Source: Charina bottae (Eukaryota; Chordata; Lepidosauria; Squamata; Charinaidae). Taken from it: a stretch of 64,000 nt of DNA. The stretch is from assembly GCA_023362775.1 (NCBI GenBank), contig JALMGJ010000003.1, positions 75,501,355 through 75,565,354 of the forward strand, given 5' to 3'. Positions 56,888 to 64,000 of the stretch are shown piece after piece. How positions within the stretch are numbered: position 1 is the stretch's first letter; each line of letters starts with the position of its first letter. Both the position numbers and the translations under genes were made by a program. The notes under the pieces are model-generated. The model was given only the letters and a program-made list of their open reading frames with translations, did not search any database and was not told the origin of the DNA.

Positions 56888-57000
56888 CAGAGCTTTCCAA
56901 ACTGTGTGTCGGGACACGTTAGTGTGTCGGCTGCAGTGTCTGGGTGTGTCGCGGCTGCTGCTGCCTCAGAGCCCTGCCAGGATTCCACGCAGGTCCTAGT
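56888..57000 (+). mobile_element. hAT MITE, family 2 subfamily A, 3'-truncated
   Basis: It starts CAGAGCTTTCCAAACTGTG, keeps the GTGTGTCGGGACACG and CTGCAGTGTCTGGG blocks, and stops after CAGGTCCTAGTG. No right terminus. Confidence 0.88.
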
Positions 57001-57101
57001 GAGCTTTCCTATTCCTTAACAATGTCAACAGCCTCCATAATATGTCTCCCTGACACCTCATATATATTTAGCTGGAAATGGTGAGAAAGCAGTGTCTAGA
57101 C

Positions 57102-57224
57102 CAGTGTTTCTCAACCTTGGCAACTTTAAGATGTGTGGACTTCAACTCCCAGAATTACCTAGCCACCAGAATTCTGGGAGTTGAAGTCCACACATCTTAA
57201 AGTTGCCAAGGTTGAGAAACACTG
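57102..57224. mobile_element. hAT MITE, family 1
   Basis: A palindromic copy, CAGTGTTTCTCAACC to GGTTGAGAAACACTG. The flanking octamers GTCTAGAC and GCCTACAT match at only 5/8, so the duplication has eroded or the locus was rearranged. Confidence 0.9.
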
Positions 57225-60200
57225 GCCTACATATTGGAGTTTGATCTTGGCTTCATACTGATGTGGAAACAGTTGTGAATATTTTAACTAGCAAGAGTTA
57301 AATAAAATAAATGATTGCATATGGTTGGTGCTTATTTCTGTACTGGCTTCTGTGGTTTCTATTCCTACCGAGGCTTTCATGCACTTCATATGAGGTAGAA
57401 TTGGCTTTGCTCCTTCATTGTTCCCAGGACAGAAGCGTAATTGCTCCCATTTGATCTGTCAAATCTGAAGGTGACTAAGTACCACAAAAGAGGAACGAGA
57501 TGCATGCTTGCGCATGTCCATTGTGACACATCCTATTAGTCACTGCTTCAGCAGAATGGCTAATAAGATTGAGCAGTAAATATGGAGAAAATGGGACACA
57601 AGCAAGTAGGCACCAGTAATGCATTATGATAAAAATCCCAAACCAACTTCACGGAGATGCATCAGTAAGCAGGAAAATTCCAGCAATATAATATGAATCT
57701 GCTGTCAAACCATGTAGTCCACTTTTACTGCTGGCTGTAAGTCTCTAATGTATAAATTTAATTTTTAGGGGGTTAAAGAGCATTTTGAAAATTATTTTTG
57801 TGCCTTCAGTCTGGCAGTTCGGAACTAATGAAATGAGGGATATGACTGTGGAAAGATGATAAAATAGAGCTTTCTTTATTTTTTACTCCATACCTTTCAG
57901 CATTTTTAGTATACCTTTTCTCCTTTTCTCCTTCCTCCTGATCAATAACACTGTGCATCTTTTTGCTTCTGTCATTTTAAATGCACATCTTAATCTGTCC
58001 TCACTCACTCTTTCTCTCACTTTGCATCTCTGAAAATCAGCAACAAATCAAACAGATGTTCTTTAAAAGAAATTATAGCAACATCACTTGTATCTCAAAG
58101 GTTTGCTTATAACCTACTTACGGATCACAGGCAACAAATCCGTTAAGGCCAATGCACACAAACATGAAAGATGAATCAGGAAGTCCTGAAATTCCATCAT
58201 TGAGCAATGGGGGGATAGGACCACTTTGGTGCTCAGGTGACCAGTCTGGAGATTAGAGGATGATAATGAACCAGTGACTCAGACAGTTGCATGCAATATT
58301 TGCTTTTTAAGACACTCAAGCCATGTTGTCTCACCTCACCCCCTTTCTGACCCTTTTCTTTTCAAGTTAGTTAGCCAACATTCTTGCAGGGTGATTCTCC
58401 TGTTTCATCAAGATCAACGATGCTAATTTAATGCAGATTTTAAAACTGGGATGAGTAAGAACCTTATCAGATTCTATGTTGGTGGCTTTTCAGAAAAGAT
58501 TTGTAAAATAAAACAGAGCTACTGTTGTAAGCATAAAGATGAAAGGTGGTAGCTTCTATTCAGTCAAAACTGATTAGAAGATTCTGGATTTAAAAATGTA
58601 AGAGTTTGGAAGCTTAACCATGACGAAGAGGTGTTAAGAAGGATGACAGTTGTATTACTAGACCTCTGTTTGTACTGCTGTTCAGTCCAGATCCATATTA
58701 AAGAACCATAAGAAGGGGGAGCAGAAAGGCCTTGCTATCACCCACCAGTAATTAACAAAATGGCAGACTGAACTGGCAGCTCACAAGCCTCCCGGTCACA
58801 ACCTTCACCACCGTGATGAGATACGCTGCATTTCTATTTGAAGTAAAGAAGTTGTTTTCTAAAAATGCAGTTTTACGTATGAAAATTTAATTGAAAGCTG
58901 TGACTTGTCTTTCTTGATGTTAAGTCAGTGGTGGCCACCGTACTTATCACCATCGTTTTAGCATGAGCATAGAAGTGTGCCAGTTACATGGACTGGAGTC
59001 TTGTGAAACTAGAATTATTTTGGATAAAGCTCTTGTGGACTAGAGTTCACATCACCACATACTCCTGTTTAGCCATGAAAATCTATACAAGAATACATTG
59101 ACTGGTCTGAGGTGCCACAAGATTTCAATTATTGTTACAATACAGTGAGAGTTCACCTGAGATGTTTATGTTCCTTGTCTGATTAATATGAATCCAATAG
59201 CTGTCTTCCTACTCCATCCTACATGGCTTCTGAACTACCACTGCTGGTGTTTCTATTATTAAGCATGTTAACTGAATGCAGAGTAGCCACCATTTCTAGC
59301 TAGTGCTGACTAGAGTCTGGAACCATGGTTATGTGCAGGATAGGTGTTAGTATTCATGTTTACCCATCAGAGTGATCTAATGCGTTAGTGAACTCTCTCG
59401 GTGTCTCTCAAAACAGTGGCTTATTGTACTTGCCAGCTTTGAAATTATACCGTTAATACCAGGCTGATATGCAGACGTTATCATTCAATAATGTATCTCT
59501 TCATTACCAAGGAAAACATCTCTAAGCAATTCCTGGACACCAAGCTGTTGTTCAAAGTATAAACATAGGCCAGCCTGCTTTTGCTGATCAGCCTTCCTCC
59601 CATGCGGACAATTCCAGTTCCTCCAATTGTTCCTCCGATTCCTCCCTTGCATAAAACTCCTATTCTTATATTTTAACAATGAATTCACACAGAAAAAATC
59701 ACAGCTAAATTTATATTTTATTTTTCTCTCTCAAAATATGTATTTTAAGGCCATTTTTGAATAGAGAACTGTACCACAATATTAAATAAAAACTGAGTGG
59801 ACAGTTATGTTCTAATCCATTATTTTCATTGAATGTATAGAACTATTCAGCTTTCATCAGAATGCATGAAGGTTAAATATCTCAATGATCCCTACCAGGA
59901 AATAAGATTTATGAAATTCATTGGGCCGTAATCTCTTTGTGCCCAGGTACGAATGCATCCGATTGCAGTTTTAATTTCACTTTGCCACTTCCTGCTGCTC
60001 TTTTATACCATTGGAGGTTTCCTTCTACTTGCTTTCCATTTAGTCTTCTAAAGCAGATCCTTCATGGGGTTCTGAAACAGGTTTATTAGAAAGCTGGTTA
60101 TACAATTTTATTTAAAAGAAACAAAACTGAAATAGGATATTTATTCTTACAAAAGAGTTGGGTGCAATTAAAACAGAGTAGTGCCCACATTTATTATCTG

Positions 60201-60565
60201 GGTGACTAATTATAACAAGATGGAAAATGAAAGTGGACATGGGAGAATATAAGCCTAGGTGCATGAATGTAAAAATACTTGTACTGACGGACGGACGGAC
60301 GGAAGGAAGGAAGGAATCCCAACCTTTTTAAAATGCAAAAATGTAAAACAAAATACGTACAAAAGTAAAGACACTGATTCACATACATAGGGACAATTGG
60401 AGAATATGTTATTTTTAGAGCATCAGTGATAACTGAGATAATATTATCCCCTTTGCAAAATTATAAAGACCTGAGAGATATCATACTGTATATGTGAAGC
60501 ATTTAAAAAATGTATGAAAAACAATTTATACATATTAATTATTGACAACAACTAAATTTTGTCTA
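57225..60565. other. Long repeat-poor intergenic stretch
   Basis: About 3.3 kb almost free of the repeats common elsewhere in the window, with no recognised exon. The part at about 57420-57640 has GATCTGTCAAATC, GCTAATAAG and TAATGCATTATG, AT-rich factor-site-like words that would suit a conserved non-coding element. This is inference only. A (GGAC)n/(GGAA)n tract lies at 60291-60315. Confidence 0.4.
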
Positions 60566-60790
60566 GAGAGCCAGTTTGATGTAGTGGTTAAGGCACCAGG
60601 CTAGAAACCGGGAGACCAGGAGTTCTAGTCCTGCCTTAGGCACAAAGCCAGCTGGGGGACCTTGGGCCAGTCACTCTCTCTCAGCCCTAGGAAGGAGGCA
60701 ATGGCAAACCACTTCTGAAAAATCTTGCCAAGAAAACTGCAGGGACTAGCCCAGGCAGTCACCAGGAGTCAAAAACTGACTTGAAGACAA
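60566..60790 (+). mobile_element. tRNA-derived SINE, type B, full length
   Basis: GAGAGCCAGTTTGATGTAGT head, then TTAAGGCACCAGGCTAG, CCTTGGGCCAGTCACTC, GGAGGCAATGGCAAACCACT and the BovB-like end CCAGGCAGTCACCAGGAGTC. Confidence 0.9.
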
Positions 60791-61439
60791 AGCCCCCCAA
60801 AATTGTCTGCATTTCTCACATTTACACTCTCTATATTTTGAGAGGGAATAGTAAATCACTGTTGTAACCACCCCATCTGTCTACCTTCCAGGTTAAGAGT
60901 ACATTCACTGCCCATTCTTTCTTATGGGCACATTTTTTAATCTCTTCCTCTCTGAAGACAGTTCTATAAAATCTTCCTTGAGTCCTTGAGTCTCATGCAA
61001 TGTAGAAGAGGTGATTTTTGACCCTTTTGTGTTGGGGGTCCCTCAAATGACATTTGGGTTTAATTCTCTGGACTTGTGGGCAATTTGTGGCTACCGCTCA
61101 GTTAAGTATGTTAACGCATTCATGGAGTAGAATGTGTTTTCAAGGGTATATTACATGATGAGCATGGCAGGCTAATGTGCTCAAGGACCTCTGTCATACA
61201 GAAAAGGACTGCTTGGGAGAGTGAGTCACTGCACGTATGCAAAAGCTCCTCTTGTTAAATGGCTTTCCTGAAAAAATATTCCTTTACATGTATAGCAGCT
61301 CTTCTGGTTTGTTGTGGCTAAAGTGATAATTCGTTGCAGTTGGCTAAGGGACTTTTCCCCCACAATTCATGCCCTAGTCCTAAGGACCAAACTTGGTTAT
61401 TCTATTTGTCTGCATTATTTTTAAACTTGGTGTGAAACC

Positions 61440-61550
61440 AGTTTCTAGTGTGTAACCAAGCCGCCCAGAGTCGTTGGGAGTCATTGAGAGATGGGCAGCA
61501 TACAAGTTTAATAGTAAAGAAAATAAATAAATAAAAATAAAACATTGCTT
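61440..61550 (+). mobile_element. L2-type LINE 3' tail
   Basis: AGCCGCCCAGAGTCGTTGGG, then AGATGGGCAGCATACAAGTT and an (AAAT)n tail. Confidence 0.65.
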
Positions 61551-61703
61551 TTAAAAAGCAACAATACAACTTTGCAACTAATACCATTTATCCTCAGACT
61601 GCTTTCTGAATGGCAAACAATTACTTTTGCAGTTAGTGCAGGGAATTATCCTTGGACTGGGGTGGGTGGGAATACTTTTGCCACACAATTGTATAAAGGT
61701 ATG

Positions 61704-61975
61704 GTATCCCTAGCCCTGCGTGCGGAGTGAGCTCCCACACTAGCTCCAGCTCTTGCCAACCTAGCAATTCGAAAGCATGCAAATGCAAGTAGATCAATAG
61801 GTACCACTTCGGTTGGTAGGTAACAGCATTCCTCACGCGTCATGCGGCCACATGACCGCGGAAGCGTCTTCAGACAACGCTGGCTCTTCGGCTAACAAAC
61901 GGAGATGAGCACCGGCCCCTAGAGTTGGACACGACTGCACAAATGTGCGGGGGGAACCTTTACCTTTACCTTACT
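61704..61975 (+). mobile_element. Sauria-type SINE, 5'-truncated
   Basis: It begins at TATCCCTAGCCCTGCGTG, just inside the tRNA-like region, and runs through the body to GGGGGGAACCTTTACCTTTA. A duplication could not be delimited. Confidence 0.9.
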
Positions 61976-62967
61976 ATGGTTTATACAAACCAGTGGTTAA
62001 GACAGTGCTTGTTTCCTTTTACCTGGAGATAGCAGCTGGCAGTCTGAAGCTACAGAGAATGAGCACTCAAGGTATCAGCTTAGCAAACATAATCACAGCT
62101 GGTTTGCCCCTGTGACAAATATTTGTGGATCCTGTACAATCTGTATACACAAGATGGGACTGAGACTGATATGCTGAAAAAGGTAGCTTCCTGCAATAGG
62201 CAGGGGTAGAGTGAAACTGGACACCTATTTCCCCAACAAAAGTAAAATCTAAGTAACTGTTATTTAATCTGGATCAGATTAAACTCCAGCATTTTGTTTC
62301 CACAGTTGCCAAAAGCACACACCCATTGTATTCCTTGCAACTGGTACTGAGATGTACTGCTTATTGCCATATATTTGGCAATCTGCTGCGTAAGAAGTTT
62401 CAGTTAACCTTCTTCGGGTTGCAAACTCCAGCGTTGAACTACATGCTGTGTGAAGAGATATGGTCTTGAATTGCTGTTCAATATAATTTGATAATTCCAA
62501 GCTGTATAATTACTAGAGAGGGAGAAAAAAATAACTTTTATTTCCTGATTTTAGTCCATTATGTCTAAATGAGGACAGATCTGCCCTCATCAATGTGCAA
62601 GCATCGAATGGAGCTGACATTCTTTTCTATCACAAAATGTATGAATTGGAAGAAATCGTAGAACAAGCAAATCAAGAGTGGAGTATCTTGTACTAAATGC
62701 CTGGGATATGGGATGCCTTTCTGCAGCACCTTGATTATAAATGTGATCTGGAAGTCAGATTCCTTGCTCTGATGATATCCACAAGACCCAAGCATCCCAA
62801 ATTCCTCTTTCTGACCTCATATTTCCCTTCTATTCTGTTCCTGATACTATTCTGCTCCTATTCATATTTTCTATTATTATATACCTTATATTCCTATTTA
62901 TATGACAGAATGTCAATAATTCTATGTAATACAACAAAGACAGTGTTAGATTTCTTCTCTCTCTCTC
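61976..62967. other. Intergenic stretch, no feature recognised
   Basis: No recognised exon or repeat. Confidence 0.5.
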
Positions 62968-62986
62968 ATATATATATATATATACT

Positions 62987-63018
<32 letters not shown>
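62968..63018. repeat. (TA)n and (CA)n compound microsatellite
   Basis: A TA run, TACTGTA, then about 24 bp of CA units. It abuts the 3' end of a minus-strand SINE. Confidence 0.93.
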
Positions 63019-63019
<1 letters not shown>

Positions 63020-63023
<4 letters not shown>

Positions 63024-63245
63024 ATAGCGCCTTTGAGTCAGTATTGACTCCTGGTGACTGTCTGGACTGCCTACAGTTTTCTTGGCAAGGTTTTTCAGAA
63101 CTGGTTTGCCATTGCCTCCTTCCTAGGGCTGAGAGGGAGTGACTGGCCCAAAGTCACCCAGCTGGGTTTCATGCCTAAGGCGGGACTAGAACTCCCGGTA
63201 TCCTGGTTTCTAGCCTGGGGTCTTAACCACTACACCAAAGTGGCT
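63020..63245 (-). mobile_element. tRNA-derived SINE, type B
   Basis: A minus-strand copy. GACTCCTGGTGACTGTCTGG marks the BovB-like 3' end and TTAACCACTACACCAAAGTG the head. Confidence 0.9.
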
Positions 63246-63314
63246 AAATGTTACTATATGTCAAAACTAAGATTTTATTTTAATGCTAATCATTGTGTTC
63301 TATTATTTCTGTGA

Positions 63315-63340
63315 TTGATTGATTGATTGATTGATTGAAG
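63315..63340. repeat. (GATT)n microsatellite
   Basis: Six tandem GATT units. Confidence 0.9.
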
Positions 63341-63456
63341 AAAAAATAAACTTCATGGAAGAAAAGTATGATATAGTATTGAATTCTGACATGGATAAGG
63401 GTGGAAATAGGAAAATATTCACAAGCAGTACATCAAGTTGTGAGGATCAACACAAG

Positions 63457-63902
63457 TTATTATTATTATTAGATTTTCAACCCACCTTTTTATATATAAC
63501 TCAAGGCGATGAACATACCTAATACTCCTGCCTCCTGTTTTCCCCACAACAACCACCCTGTGAGGTGGGTTGGGCTGAGAGAGTGAGTGACTGGCCCAAG
63601 GTCACCCAGCCGGCTTTCATGCGTAAGGCGGGACTAGAACTCTCTGTCTCCTGGTTTCCCATTGGCTCCTTCCTAGGGCTGAGAGAGTGAGTGACTGGCC
63701 CAAGGTCACCCAGCCGGCTTTCATGCGTAAGGCGGGACTAGAACTCTCTGTCTCCTGGTTTCCCATTGGCTCCTTCCTAGGGCTGAGAGAGTGAGTGACT
63801 GGCCCAAGGTCACCCAGCCGGCTTTCATGCCTAAGGCGGGACTAGAAGTCAGAGCCTCCTGGTTTCTAGCCCAGTGCCTTAACTACTACACCAAACTGGC
63901 TC
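63457..63902 (-). mobile_element. tRNA-derived SINE, type A, with a 104-bp internal unit in three copies
   Basis: The minus-strand tail is at 63457 (TTATTATTATTATTAG) and the head complement at the right end (ACTACACCAAACTGGCTC). The unit starting GGCTGAGAGAGTGAGTGACT occurs at 63573, 63677 and 63781, an exact 104-bp period with almost no differences. The extra length comes from this tandem amplification. Confidence 0.9.
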
Positions 63903-64000
63903 AAATAAAGTTTGCTTTATTTTGTAATTATTTGTATATTTTAGAATTATTTGTTTATTTTAGATCCTGGAATGCAGGAAGCAAAATGCTCTTGCTAAAT

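Overview
This window is vertebrate nuclear DNA, most likely from a squamate reptile (lizard, gecko or snake). At least eight copies of a tRNA-headed SINE match my memory of the Sauria SINE family. Around them are RTE/BovB-like, CR1, L2 and L1 LINE pieces, Penelope-like elements and hAT MITEs. The gene structure is intron-rich and eukaryotic. There are no operons, CRISPR arrays or prokaryotic signals. The species is not identifiable by eye.

Genes. The only host coding exon I can support with confidence is at 1781-2092 (+). It is the last coding exon of a TMCC-family gene (transmembrane and coiled-coil domain), probably TMCC2. It encodes the end of the coiled coil, two membrane segments and the stop codon, and a long 3' UTR with several AATAAA signals follows. 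The rest of the window appears to be intergenic. Two CpG-rich stretches stand out, at about 27.9-28.9 kb and 52.9-53.6 kb. The second holds a possible first coding exon on the minus strand (53227-53418) with a membrane-anchor-like N-terminus and a plausible splice donor.

Mobile DNA. The most striking object is an apparently full-length, uninterrupted APE-type non-LTR retrotransposon at 17425-21348. It has one 1133-codon ORF (endonuclease, reverse transcriptase, C-terminal C2H2 finger) and is flanked by a 10-bp direct repeat. Three Penelope-like insertions (8065-8570, 23337-23578, 46073-46963) each have target-site duplications. Two of them are head-to-head inverted structures. All three carry a hammerhead-ribozyme-like core (CTGAAGA, stem, GAAACGT).

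The hAT MITEs fall into several palindromic families. Most have clear 8-bp duplications that fit nnnTAnnn, the pattern reported for Buster-type hAT transposases. At 34745-35150 two unrelated MITEs sit side by side and share one target octamer inside a CR1 copy. Other features are a solo LTR (16176-16468) inside an L1 fragment, Tc/mariner-type MITEs, two SINE copies with an internal ~100-bp tandem duplication, a partial 5S rRNA-like sequence (38226-38305), a GC-rich block with a ~137-bp inverted repeat (15057-15481), and a 36-bp minisatellite (about 39.3-39.65 kb) in an LTR-like repeat.

Layout: 0-4.5 kb TMCC intron, last exon and 3' UTR; 4.5-14 kb intergenic DNA with MITEs, one Penelope copy and SINEs; 14-17 kb GC-rich block, L1 and solo LTR; 17.4-21.3 kb intact LINE; 22-42 kb dense SINE/MITE/L2/CR1 mosaic with a CpG island; 42-64 kb sparser intergenic DNA with the large Penelope palindrome, a second CpG-rich patch and SINEs.
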